Below are positions 51,684-63,450 of a stretch of DNA of 64,000 nt, piece by piece. The stretch comes from Pestalotiopsis fici W106-1 (lineage: Eukaryota > Ascomycota > Sordariomycetes > Amphisphaeriales > Sporocadaceae). How positions within the stretch are numbered: the stretch's first letter is position 1; each line of letters starts with the position of its first letter. The stretch covers positions 2,062,685 to 2,126,684 of the forward strand of contig NW_006917099.1 of NCBI RefSeq assembly GCF_000516985.1. Reading direction: 5' to 3'. A model generated the notes under the pieces. That model had not been told where the DNA came from, did no database searches, and saw only the letters and a program-made list of their open reading frames with translations. The position numbers were made by a program, and so were the translations under genes.

Positions 51684-54007
51684 ATGTCAAGATTAAATCA
51701 TGAAGAACTCGTCAAAAGAGTCGAAGAACAACATGCTCGATATATATCAAGTCTTGGCGAGCTCCATGAATCAATGGGCGGCCGCACATTGGAAGGACAA
51801 GGCCCAGTCGCGCCCACTCCTCCAATGAAGCCCATTTCCGTCACGTCGACTTTTCTCGGTGATATTCCTCCAATCTCGACAGAAGCTGCCCGGCGATCAC
51901 GTCGCCTGACCAATGAGCTTGGTGACAGGAGGGCATTGCTACCTAAGAATACACCCGCCTCGCTTCTGAGCTTGGATCTCGACATGAGCGATGATGAAGA
52001 CTTTGCCCAGCCTCCCTCCAACACGGCACCAGAGCCAATAATTAATGACAAGATTTGCGTTCAGCAGTCTTTGCCCGAATACACCTACCACGACAATGAA
52101 TTGTACTTTCACATCAAGGGGTTTCAGTTTCCCGAGGCCACCCAGATCGCTCTCGATGATGTGTACCGGAGACGTGAGGAGCTCGAACCTCAAAACTTGT
52201 TTCAACTTTTCAATGACCAGCACGACAAGCTCTATGATAGCGCGGCATATCAGGTTTTTGACATTGGGCGGGATGCCTTGGCCAGACCGAGACATGCAGC
52301 AGGGAGTAAAGATTCCGACATGATACTGGATGCCAAGACAGTGTGGGATACGCTCAAGGTATGAGATTCGCCAAGTAAAGGATTACACTGACATTTCACA
52401 GCACATTGATGGCAGTCATGTCGTTGGTAGAATGACGTGAGTATCCTGCTCGTGTATTCGTTCAATCACTAACATGGTAGATCACTCATGGACCCCTCGC
52501 CGCTCATGCTTGGAGCACTTCACCTGAGCATGCAATCCCATTTCGACATGGATGAACTCTTTCAGCATCTCGTCACGAGAGAGGGCAACAAGGGCAAGAC
52601 CAAGGTAGGCAATCCCGAATACTCTACAACGTCGACTGACCGCCCAGGCCTACATGGACCGAGCATTCGAAACAAGCGAGACACGACAGAGGAGCTGCTT
52701 TTTCGTCTTTAAATATTACACCGTCGTCGGGGACAGGCTTACCCCGGCTCCATGGCAGCACTATGATCATCGGCCGGCGGACAAGAGAGCCGCGGATCAC
52801 ATTGACATTTGCGAGTGTAGTTCCATCTTGGCCCTGTCCCTTTCCGGCGATCCTGTCCGCACGTTTGAGCGCAAAAAGCGCAAGTCCAAGGCCGAGCAGG
52901 GCAAAATCTACGACTCGTTTGCGCCGTGGCAGCTCCTCAATATCCAGTGCTTTCCTGATGATGTCCACGTCATGCGCAGCGAGGACTCTCAAACCACTTT
53001 TTGCAGTGGTCCGTTGGCCTTTCTCGACGCTCTCGTCATGGAGTATCGTGATGCCGTCAAGAGGAATATCGACTTGAGTGATGTCATTACCAAGCTCATT
53101 ACTCCTCCGGTGAGATTCCCGACACTCGAAAGGATTGTAATGCTGACGTTGCCAGGTCACATTCATGTTTGATGATCGCCTGCGGGATAAGCTCTTGTTT
53201 GAAGACAAGCACTTTACCTATTCGAGACGATATTTCTGGGCTTACAATTCGCTGGCGGTCATTAATGACGGCATCAAGTCCATGATGAATGCGTATACAG
53301 ATACCTTTACCAAGGATTTCTGGGCCGGAAAACACCCGACACTGTTTCCACACCCAGACAGTGGTGCCCAGAACTCGCCAGAATACGTGGCCTACATTGC
53401 CAAGTTGCGTCCACTACGCCACGAGCTCGAAACGGCCGTCGCCCTGCTGCACCAGGTCCACGCCAAGAACGAGGCGACGCGGCAGGAGATCAAGAGTCTG
53501 CGGGACCAGCTCTTCTCCGGCAGCAGCGTCAAGGAGAGTCGGCGAGCGATTGAGCAAGGCGACAATATCAAGGTGCTGACGAGCCTGAGCATGATCTTCT
53601 ACCCCCTGACCTTTGTCACGAGCGTCTGGAGCATGACGGGGTTTCCCTTGGACGTGGACGACTGGCAGTTTCCCGTCACCATGATTTGCGCCTGCGTGCC
53701 GTTCATTGTCTTTATCCTGCTGGTGCAGACGCGGACGGGCATGGAGTTTCTCATGAGCCACATTGAGCGCCTCGACGAACGGTTCAAGCTCATGATGACT
53801 CGTCGGGGGATGCTCAAGAGGACGCGCGAGGCATCGAGTATAGCGGTTGGCAAGACCGAGTCTGCAGCAGAGCCGAGACCGAGACGACGGCCAAGAAGGT
53901 TTTCTAAGCGCGAGACGGTCGTGATCAATGTACAGCCTCCAAAGTTGCCCGATGGAAATAGATGGTTATGGTGGAGGAAACCAGGGGAACAGCAGGGTGT
54001 AGTTTGA
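51684..54007 (+). CDS. CorA-like magnesium transporter family protein with altered GMN motif
   Basis: Five exons (51684-52358, 52402-52436, 52481-52604, 52648-53109, 53156-54007) join in phase, giving 715 residues. A large cytosolic N-terminal domain is followed by the CorA stalk helix (DQLFSGSSVKESRRAIEQGD). Two C-terminal transmembrane helices end it (SLSMIFYPLTFVTSVWSM and MICACVPFIVFILLV), plus a basic tail. The signature GMN after helix 1 reads SMT here, a change seen in distant fungal CorA-like proteins. Mg2+ transport should therefore not be assumed; a plasma-membrane or other ion-related role is inference. The exon 2/3 region is only 35 and 124 bases, and phase agreement supports it. 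Confidence 0.88.
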
Positions 54008-55356
54008 CCAGAAATGTATGAATAGAGGGAGACGGCGTTGGAATATGCAAGTTTGTCATAAAGAACATTGTCCACGTGGTCTAGATTCTAGAATAAATTG
54101 GCAACGCTAGATACGTACAGTTATGCCCCGCCATGTAGACTATTGAATCGGTATGAAATGTTTCCCAACGACTCTCTGTATTGGCGACAGAATCATGTAT
54201 AGTCGGCCAATCATGTTCTTGTGCTACCTGGTATGGCTAAGCTGAGGTGAGGCTCACCAGCTGAAAGCCTTCAGCTTATTCAATACCTACTGATGCATAG
54301 TATGAGTCGGGGTTGGCCGACAATCAGTCTTATATCCATGGGTGTATCGGAATGTTGGACGGTTCGGTTACCGGTGATCCGTCGAGCTGACTGAGCCAGA
54401 GTTTCCAATTGGGCAGTCATGAGTGGCCCGCTGCAATCCTGTCCCGCAGCGTCGGATCCCGCTTTTGTGCCATTAATGGCCCTGCGCTACAGCAGGGACC
54501 GCCCCCCAAAAAAGGTCACGGGCAGACTAAAATGGCCCCTCCCAATAATTTGGTTACAAGGTTGGGTTGGCATTTGGGGAAGAAGGGGAGAAAAAAGGGG
54601 GCGAGTTGGAGATGATGATACCTCGAGTCTTTAGTGGACAGACTGGCTGGCTGGGTAAAACATGACGCTGTCCTACGCCATGCTGTAAGAGTTGGGAATC
54701 CTTGAGTGGAATCTGAAAAAAAAGTATCACCTCGGAGTTACTATACGCCGTACAATGCTGACCACCGTTGGGCTTTCTTGTGCTGCATGCGGGAGACAAG
54801 AGGGCCGAAACGGCTTGGAATCCTTCATGATAACATGTACGGACATGTATAAATTCGGGGCCAATTCTCTTACAGGTAGTTTACGGGTACCATACATGTG
54901 CGGGCAGTGCGCTGGCTAGGCTCTGTAGGCAGAAACTGGGAATACTTGCAGCAAGCAAACATCAATAATTTCCACTCACTCGTCTCCATGCGCGATACCG
55001 AACCGAACCAGGCCCCCAACAATTCATCTGCATGCTGCTATTACTTACTCCCTGCGCCCCCGGTACGCGTATCGTACATTTGTAACAAGTAGTCATTCTC
55101 TCTCGACAGTGAATCGCCTATATCGTCTGACGGGTTGCCCATTTATTACAGAATTGTTTAATTTATCAAACTGTTTACTCAATTTCTTAAACTAAAAAGA
55201 AAAGGCACCTACAACAAGGTTTAGTGAGGGAAACGCGCATCGGCCACACACCCCTGCATATTCTCGACTGGCCGCACCACCAACTGAATCAACGACGTCG
55301 TTTACTTTGCGCCCTCCTCTGCCATTCTACACTGCACATACCTCGACCCTTTCAAC
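54008..55356. other. 1.35-kb spacer, no gene seen
   Basis: Downstream of the CorA-like gene and upstream of mevalonate kinase. Short ORFs only. CT-rich and AT-rich patches near 55080-55330 are plausible promoter sequence. Confidence 0.45.
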
Positions 55357-56970
55357 ATGGCGTCGTCGACCAGTAGCTCCGAGGAGAGCCTCGTTTTACC
55401 GCATGTCAACGGTAATGGGCACTACAATGGCGTCAATGGCACGAGAAATGGCAGCAACGGCAGCGTCAATGGCAATGGTGTAAACGGACGATCGTCACCA
55501 GAAGACAACAACCCTCGAGCAAGAATGTTTCGCAAAAAGTCCAACGCCATGATGCCCCCATTCATGGTCTCAGCCCCAGGCAAGGTCATTGTGTCGGGAG
55601 AGCACGCCGTCGTATATGGCAAGGTAGGTTATGCTCCATGCGTCATTCCAGCGTATGCTTGCTGACAACATGTTTTCGTCTTGCAGCCTGCCATTGCCGC
55701 ATCCATCTCCTTGCGATCATATCTCCACGTCACTACTCTTTCCAAATCAAAGCGTACCGTCAGTCTGCGCTTTGCCGACATTGATCTCGAGCATACCTGG
55801 AATATCGACGAGCTGCCCTGGGCAATATTCCAACATCCCGACAAGAAAAAGTCCTATTATAGCCATGTCACCTCTCTCGACCCCGACCTCGTCGAGGCTC
55901 TGCAGCCGCACCTCGAAGACATGTCACCTCACAAGTCAGAGGCCGAGCGCAAGATACACAAGAACTCGGCAAGCTCCTTTCTCTACCTCTTTCTCTCCCT
56001 CGGATCGCCCAAATTCCCAGGCTGTCTATATACGCTGCGCTCGACGATACCCATTGGCGCCGGTCTAGGTAGCAGCGCCTCCATTGCTGTATGCATGTCT
56101 TCAGCCTTGCTGCTGCAGCTTCGAACGTTATCCGGACCCCACCCCGATCAGCCCCCAGACGAGGCGCGCCTGCAGGTCGCAAGAATCAACAGCTGGGCCT
56201 TTGTGGCGGAAATGTGTATACACGGCAATCCTTCTGGGGTGGACAATACGGTCGCGACCCAAGGCAAGGCAGTAGTGTATCTCAAGGGCACCGGAGAACA
56301 GCCACCGACAGTGAAACCATTGTGGGACTTTCCAGAGCTCCCCTTGCTGCTTGTCGACACGAGGCAGCCAAAGTCTACAGCGCACGAGGTGGCCAAGGTT
56401 GCAAGGCTCAGGAATACGCACCCGAAACTGGTTGGGCCCATCTTGGACGCAATAGACAAGTGTGTCCATACCATGAACGACCTCATTGCCGAGGACGATT
56501 TTGACAAGGACGAGGTGGAGAGTCTGAGCAAAGTGGGAGAAATCATGACGATAAATCACGGTCTACTCAACGCACTGGGCGTATCACATCCGCGTCTTGA
56601 GCGCGTACGGGAACTGGTCGACCACGAAGGTCTGGGCTGGACCAAGCTCACTGGAGCTGGCGGCGGCGGTTGCTCGATAACATTAATGAACCCAACAGTA
56701 CCCAGAACCAGATGGGATCAACTGGAAGAACAGCTCGAACTCGAAGGATATCAAAAGTTTGAAACCACTCTTGGCGGAGATGGTATCGGTGTGCTCTGGC
56801 CTGCCGTCCTCAAGAATGGAATGGACGAGGACGATGAGGGAGGCATGGAGATTGACCTGGAAAAGTTCCTCAGTGCCCCTGGTAATGAAGGTGTAGAAAG
56901 GCTGGTGGGAGTGCACAGTGGCGGGGCAGAAAGAGAAGGTTGGAAGTTTTGGCGTGTTGAAAGCAGGTGA
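55357..56970 (+). CDS. ERG12: Mevalonate kinase
   Basis: Phosphorylates mevalonate to 5-phosphomevalonate in the sterol and isoprenoid pathway, with ATP. GHMP-kinase motifs in order: APGKVIVSGEHAVVYGKPAI near residue 72, PIGAGLGSSASIAVC near 215 (ATP loop), and KLTGAGGGGCSITLM near 430. The N-terminal 60 residues are a Ser, Asn and Gly-rich extension (repeated NGNGVNG) not needed for catalysis. One intron (55624-55686, 63 bases, GTAGGT...TTGCAG) lies right after VVYGK, giving 516 residues, longer than yeast Erg12 because of the N-terminus and an acidic C-terminal insert (DEDDEGGMEIDLE). Confidence 0.96.
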
Positions 56971-57288
56971 TACTGATTGTCACTATTAATGATTCGTACG
57001 TGTATATAGTTTAGTATACTTGCCAGTTGAATACCTGGACAAGTTTAGAAATATCCTCACGGGTATAAATAACCATGAGCACGGTTTGTTAGTACATTGT
57101 ATAATCAAAGAATAAGTAATTATTTCTACAAGAAGAGTGAAATATAATACAGACATTTACATCTAATTGTGGATCTTGCATCATCAAGGGTCTGCTATTG
57201 ACCTCTGCTACGTCGACGTGGGGTTAACAAGTCACCAAACCTCCAAAGAACCCCACCATCACTAAACTCTCGGAGCTCCAAGATCATC

Positions 57289-58938
57289 ATGCCACCCAAA
57301 GGCAAACCAGCCAAGGCAAAGACAGCCGACGGTAAGATATATTGTCTTGTGTACATTTTTTGAGAGCTCTTCTGACGTGGACAGCTCCCGCCAAGCCTGA
57401 ACCCAAGACAGTCCTTGAGCGCGCCCAGCAAGTCTACGAGCTCACCAACCCCTACCAAGAGGCCCGAGAGAAACTCGGTCTACACGGCCTATCGACCGTC
57501 GAGCGCACCGCTTACTTTAACCAAGACTACCTCTGCAAGGGCGAGGTTCATTTGCTTGGCAAAAAGGCCCAAAAGGAGCTGTGGAAGCAGGTCAACGAGG
57601 CAAACACACCGTTGCGGCGGGTCTCCAAGCCGTCGGTCGGGGATTGGGGCAAGGACAAGTACGGTCGTCCCATTGGCGAGTACTCGCTCGAGCAGTACGA
57701 GGACCGATCCGAGAAGCGCTCCCGCCACATCAACCTGCTCAACCAGAGCCGAAAGTTCCGGGAGCGGAGACTCAAGGCCCAGCGCGTCCGCGGCGGCGAG
57801 CCCCAGGTCAAATTCACCCCCGACGACTTGGCCGAGATTGAGCAAGAGCGCGCTCGGAGACAAGAAATGGCGGCCCTCGGCAGCGAGCTCTACGGGCACA
57901 AGATGGGGTCGTACGCCACTGATCCCGACTGGGACGACGTGATACCCGTGCCTCAGACGGAGCCAGAGGGAGCTCTAGCTTCTATAGCCTATCCAGACGA
58001 TTATGCCGAGTGTAAGTGCTTGTCAATGTGAACCGACCTCTAGCTGACACTCTCCAGCAACGGCATATCTCCGCGCCGTCATGATTGCCAAAGAGTATTC
58101 GCCCCGCTGCCTCAAGCTGACCGAGCACATCATTTCCATGAACCCGGCACACTACACGGTATGGCTGTACCGCTTCTCCATTGTCCAGGCCCTCGACATT
58201 CCGCTGCTCGACGAGCTGGCCTGGCTCAACGAGGTGGCCCTCGAGCACCAGAAGAATTACCAAATCTGGCACCACCGCCAGCTGCTGCTGGACCACTACT
58301 ACCCGCAGATCCGCGACAGCCCCGACGAGGTGCGCCGGTTCGCGGCCAGCGAGCGCGCCTTCATGACCGACATGTTTGCCGACGACGCCAAAAACTACCA
58401 CGTCTGGACCTATCGCCAGTACGCCGTGCGCAAGCTGGGAACGTGGGACGACGACGCCGAGCTCGCCAGCATCGCCACCATGGTCGACGAGGACGTGCGC
58501 AACAATTCCGCCTGGTCCCACCGCTTCTTTCTCGTCTTTTCCGATCCCCGGAATACTACACCAGGCTCACACGCCACCGGGCACGATCCCGCCGTGCCCG
58601 CCGACATTGTGGACCGCGAGATTCAGTATGCCGAGGACAAGATCAAGCTGGCACCGCAAAATCAAAGCCCGTGGAATTATCTCAAGGGTGTCCTGGTCAA
58701 GGGTGGAAGAAAGCTAGGTACTGTCAGAGATTATGCCGAACAGTACGTCGACAATCTTGGCAGCAATGACGAGCAGGTTCGCAGCTCGTATGCCTTGGAG
58801 CTCTTGGCCGATATTTATGCCGAGGCTGGTGAAAAGGAAAAGGCTGATTTGTGTCTGAGGCGGTTGGGTGAAAAGTGGGATCGCATACGCCTGGGATACT
58901 GGGAATGGAAACGTATGGAAATCAACAAGGCCTCGTAG
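57289..58938 (+). CDS. RAM2: Protein farnesyl/geranylgeranyltransferase type I alpha subunit with long N-terminal extension
   Basis: The shared alpha subunit of the CaaX prenyltransferases, which attach farnesyl or geranylgeranyl groups to proteins such as Ras and Rho. Exons 57289-57331, 57385-58011 and 58058-58938 join in phase, giving 516 residues. From about residue 195 the family is clear: DPDWDDVIPVPQ, then five PFTA repeats (HYTVWLYRFSIVQ, NYQIWHHRQLLLD, NYHVWTYRQYAVRK, NNSAWSHRFFLVF, QSPWNYLKGVLV). The first 190 residues are an Arg/Lys/Glu-rich segment (LSTVERTAYFNQDYLCKGEV and onward) not part of the usual 330-380 residue subunit. It may be a fused second protein or an over-joined model. 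It uses the isoprenoid products of the pathway served by the neighbouring ERG12. Confidence 0.92.
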
Positions 58939-59380
58939 TGATCGAATAAAGGAGTCGTGATGTATTCGGAAATGTTAGCACACGGCACCCGTCTTGTTCA
59001 ATCAACCCATAATTATTCAATGGGTCCATATGTCACAATCTATTCGCAAGTCCCTGACATTACTTGATTCTCTGGGTATATGTAGACCTCCTATGGATGC
59101 ACCTTTATAGACCAGTAAACTCCTTGCAACGCCATGCACTCGCCAGTGCAATCCTCATTCCTCGTTTCTTCGTTTATCCGTGACAAGCTACAGACATGTC
59201 GCGACCAAAAATTAGTGTATACACTCCAAACATCTCAGCGGAAACCTAGTGTTGCCATTCCGTATGACAACCAACGTGCGCATTCCGTATGCCGCTCACG
59301 TGCTACCATTTTCGTATGGCAACAAACGACATCATTCCGTATGACATTAACGTGTCGTCTCTAGACGACGCCCACATTAA
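58939..59380. other. Convergent 3' spacer with short tandem repeat
   Basis: Between the stops of RAM2 (plus) and RAD16 (minus). Four copies of a TTCCGTATG-centred unit lie at 59253-59360; otherwise nothing recognised. Confidence 0.55.
59253..59360. repeat. Imperfect tandem repeat, unit 24-27 bp
   Basis: The unit CATTCCGTATGACAACCAAC or a variant occurs four times at spacing 24-27 bases, ending variously in ACGTG, CACGTG or AACGAC. One copy has TTTCGTATGGC. Confidence 0.8.
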
Positions 59381-62300
59381 TCAACCCTTGAACAAGAACT
59401 GAAGATCCTCGGGAGTCAAGGACTCCATGGCGGCATCATCAGAATTGATCGTAGAGTTGATCATGCTAGTCTTCTTTTCCTGAAGATGGACAATTCGGCT
59501 CTCTACAGAATCCTCAATGCAGAGACGGGTTATGGTACAAGGACGGGTCTGTCCAATACGATGGCAACGATCGGCAGATTGCCACTCGGCGGCAGGGTTC
59601 CACCAGCTAGGCAGGTTAGCATATATCATGAATTCGGGCAAATGACTTACGGATCGACAATAAAGACACGAGAGGCCTCTGTGAGATTCAGAGCGACACC
59701 TCCGGCCTTGAGCGAGACCAAGAAACACTCGACATCAACATTGGACATGAAGTGGTCAATCGAGGCTTGACGTTGAGCAGGCGTCATGCTACCATCGAGC
59801 ATGACAGTCGTGATACCAGCTCGACGCAGACGCCACTCAATGAGCTGAAGCATGGTGGTGAATTGAGAAAAGATGATGGACTTGTGAGAGGCACTGTCGG
59901 ATCGAAGAGAGTGCAACTCGTGAACAAGGAGCTCAATCTTGGACGAGGAAGTCCAATTCTCCATATTTATGCGGTTGATAATGGAAGACTTCTTGACCAA
60001 GGCCTCGTCCTGCTCAATCTCGGGCTGCTCGAGATCAATCGAGAGAGGAATGTGACACTTGGGGCAATCGGGCTGATCCTGAGAGTTGAGATAACTCTTT
60101 GCACACGAGCGGCAAAAGTCGTGCCGGCACTTGGATCGAATCGCTTGTTCGGCGGGTTCGTCGCATATGCAGCACTGCAGCACGTTTTGTCCGCCTTCGG
60201 CAGACTTTTTCAGGATCAAGTCGGGATGATCAGCCACTTGTCGCATCTGCATAATGAGACCGAAAATGTTGGCATAGTTGTTGAGCATGACACCTTGGGC
60301 GACATAGGTGTTGAACTGACGTTGGTTCTCACTGGTCAGACTGCTCGAAAAGTCATGCTCGGCCTCGCCAAAGAATTGACGCTCAACAAAGATTTCCTTG
60401 ACGGGAAGCTCCATGGAGTTGGTGTGGTCCTTTTTGAGACGACGCAGCATGATGCGATTGGTCATGAGGCGAAGCTTCTTGAAGGCCTCGGCACCGGGAC
60501 CCTTGTTGTTGTACTTTTGAATGGGATTCAGCAGTTCCTGGTTAAACACGGACACGTGTCTCATAGACCCATGGTTGCCTACATCATGTCAGTCTGAACA
60601 AATTTGACTCGACGAAAAACTTACAGTGCTTGCATCTGCCTTCATCATTCATGTCCCACTCCAAGGTGGAGCAGGGGCACGATCTGCAAAAGTACGAGGC
60701 AAAGGGTGCCATGTTCAAGAAACGAATCAGGGAAAAGAATTCACCAATTCGATTCTGCAGAGGTGTACCAGTCAAGCACCAGCGATACGTGGTGTTGAGG
60801 GCAAAGCATGCCTTGGCCGTCATTGTAGTACGAGTCTAATTCATTAGCATTGCTTGACAAGAGTTTAAAGATGGCTTACCTTGATGGAATGAGCTTCATC
60901 AAGAATGACTCGATGGAAATGAATCGTGTGTACAGCACTCTTGGTCTTTAAAAGACCATCCTTGCGCTGGAATCCCTTTTCCTGTCGGCGGTACATGGAC
61001 TCCAAAGTATTGTACGACATCATAATGACATCAAAAGCCTTGAGCTGCTTGGCAGTCATGTCCTTGGCCTTGGAATTGGTACCGTGAAAGACAATGACCT
61101 TGAGCGTGCCATCAGTGTAGGATTCAATCTCCGACTTCCACTGCATGAGTGCAACGGGGGGCACCAAGACGAGACTGGGCTGCTTGGCAGGGTAATCCGA
61201 CATTATCAGAGAGACTGCCTGAATGGTCTTGCCCAGACCCATTTCATCTCCAAGGATGCCACCATTCCACTTGTCCTGTTCCATCTTCTTCATCCAGGCG
61301 AGACCCTCGAGCTGAAAGGGCTTGAGAGTTCGGGTAATGTTGGTAGGCTGCTCAGCCCTGGGCGGCTCTGCTGGGGTCTCTTCCTTGAGGGTTCCCCACA
61401 TGGTCTTGAGCTCGGGGTGGTAGAATTCCAGTCTCAACCGCTCCTTCTTGGCTCGTCTAGAGTGAACAGGGCCAGAAAATCCATGGCGTGAACGTCCAAT
61501 CTGTCCCATCTCACCGGTTGCCTCTACTTCATCATCGGTTATCTCCCACTGCGAAAAGTCAGACGGGGTCTCGAAACCGGGAGCGTCGGCGTCGGGGTCA
61601 TCGGGATCGGGAGTGTATTCAGGAGCCGTCAAGAGTGCAGCTTTCGACTTGGCCTTGCGGTTCTTGGCAGGTTTGGCACGAGTCTTTGCATTCGACTTGG
61701 ACTTGGCTACTGCCTTGGCCTTTTTGCGAGCCGGTGCACTGGTAGCGAGGGCCTCGTCTTGAATCGTCATTAGTACATTAGCAAGTATATTTGGAAGATT
61801 GTAATACCTTCAGAGCTGCCAGAGCCATAATCCAAGTCCATGGAGCTTGCATTGTCAACTTCATAGTTGCTCTCGTCTGTGTGCTTGTTAGCATTTATTT
61901 TCCTTGTGCGCAGTCTTGTGCGTCCTTACCAATGAATGGAGTGTCTCTTTCCTCGGCAGCCTTTGCGTATTCCTCTTTCTGGAGGCGTCGGGCTAGAGTG
62001 GCGTCTGGAGACGGGTCAAAGTCAAGATCCATGTCATCATCGGAGTCTTCGACAACTTGAGCAGCAGGACGGAGAGATCGACGAGCACTTCTAGTGCGCG
62101 ACGAGATGGTGGTCGGAGCCGGAAATGCAGACAGCTCATCATCGTCGTCATCTTGAAGACCGGCAGGCAGTTCAATGACGATGCGACTGCGAGTAGTCTT
62201 GGTAGACTGGCCATTGGCAGCAACTCCGGGAGTGACGTCGTGGCTGGTGGCCGGGGTTGAATATTCTCCAGTATCAGAAATGGACAGGGCAGGAGAAGCA

Positions 62301-62464
62301 ATGGACGAGACAGAGGTGGAAGGGACCTCGACCTTGGAAGGTCTGCCACGCTTCTTAGGAGCGACAGAGGGAGTGACTCCAGGGTCGGTAGCAGCTGGAG
62401 AGGCGTTGTTATCGCCGACTCCAGCGCCATTGACCCCAAGGGATCTGCGCGTACGCGGCGCCAT
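59381..62464 (-). CDS. RAD16: DNA repair ATPase/E3 RAD16 (SNF2 helicase with RING finger)
   Basis: A Swi2/Snf2-family ATPase and ubiquitin ligase subunit that, with Rad7, finds lesions in non-transcribed DNA (global-genome nucleotide excision repair). 948 residues from six exons: 62464-61930, 61876-61808, 61757-60880, 60835-60625, 60578-59651 and 59606-59381. All five introns (44-53 bases) agree in phase. A disordered N-terminus with Lys-rich and acidic parts is followed by the Walker A box GDEMGLGKT, the DEAH box [19 protein letters not shown], a Cys cluster CRSCPCS...CKHCNHGSMRH, a C3HC4 RING ([20 protein letters not shown] onward), and C-terminal helicase motifs [10 protein letters not shown] and [11 protein letters not shown]. 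Full length and intact. Confidence 0.96.
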
Positions 62465-63450
62465 GGTGAAGATGACCTGGGGATGATCAATGGGCAATGG
62501 GTTGAGGATGAATCAAGAAATCAGTTATTATGTGGATGAATGTCGCCGACTTGCAATGAATGACGAGCACATTCAATGTTGCTTGGATGGAAATGTAAAT
62601 GGGCAAAAGTGGACGACTTGAAGAAGCTTGTCCAGTGGATGTCAGCCCGACGGGATGAAAGTTCAGGTGGGATGAAAGTAATCGGCGAACAAAAGAGATG
62701 CACCAGGAAACAATCGCAAACTGCTTCACAATGCAGCCGCGAGAAAGTGCCCAACAAAGTGGTGGACACAAACAGGCTGGGATTGTGAAGAATAAAGTTG
62801 CAGCTGACAATGATTATTGGCTGCAGCCGCCTTGTTGTACAATTGGGAAAAAAGTTCGCAGAGCGGGAGGATGCAGGTGGCGAGAGCTTCGGTTCGCCTC
62901 CAACACGACTTGCACGCCGAAACACGTGAGTTGCCAGCGGTTATCCAGTCGCTACTGCAAGCACTTAAAAACTGACGCCCCACTTGATTGCCCGTCCAGC
63001 ACGATCCAGGCAGGCCAGGCTAGGCAGCACTGTGGGCCCGGGAGCCCGTCCCTGCCCGCTAAACCTTTGCGGATCTCCCGATCAAGCCAAATTACCCCGC
63101 CAAATCAATTAAAGCCTGCCCCTGCCTGACGCGATCCAAATACTAGCTTCGATAGGAGCTGTGGCAACGGGAATCGCGTTTTCCAATTCACGCCGCAACA
63201 TTCCAGTCTGGGGGCTGATTGCTCTGTGCAATTTTTTTTTGTCAACTGCCAGTGCTGCTCACACTGACTTTTTCACAAGAGCCTTTGCGCCGGTTCGACC
63301 CATTGGAGACAGAATCTTCATCCCATTGTTCTCTATTACATCATCATTTTGCGACAATCAGTTGAGTACATCCGCCGCTGTGTGTTGTTTCACTACAGCA
63401 CGACGATACCATGTATGTTTGTCGGTTGCACATTCATAACAGCTATTAAC
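62465..63450. promoter_or_regulatory. Shared divergent promoter region of RAD16 and RAD7
   Basis: 986 bases between the two start codons. ORFs in it are short shadows. GC-rich patches (about 63000-63060) and a T-rich run near 63229 are visible, but I cannot assign specific factor sites. A bidirectional promoter is inferred from geometry. Confidence 0.6.
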
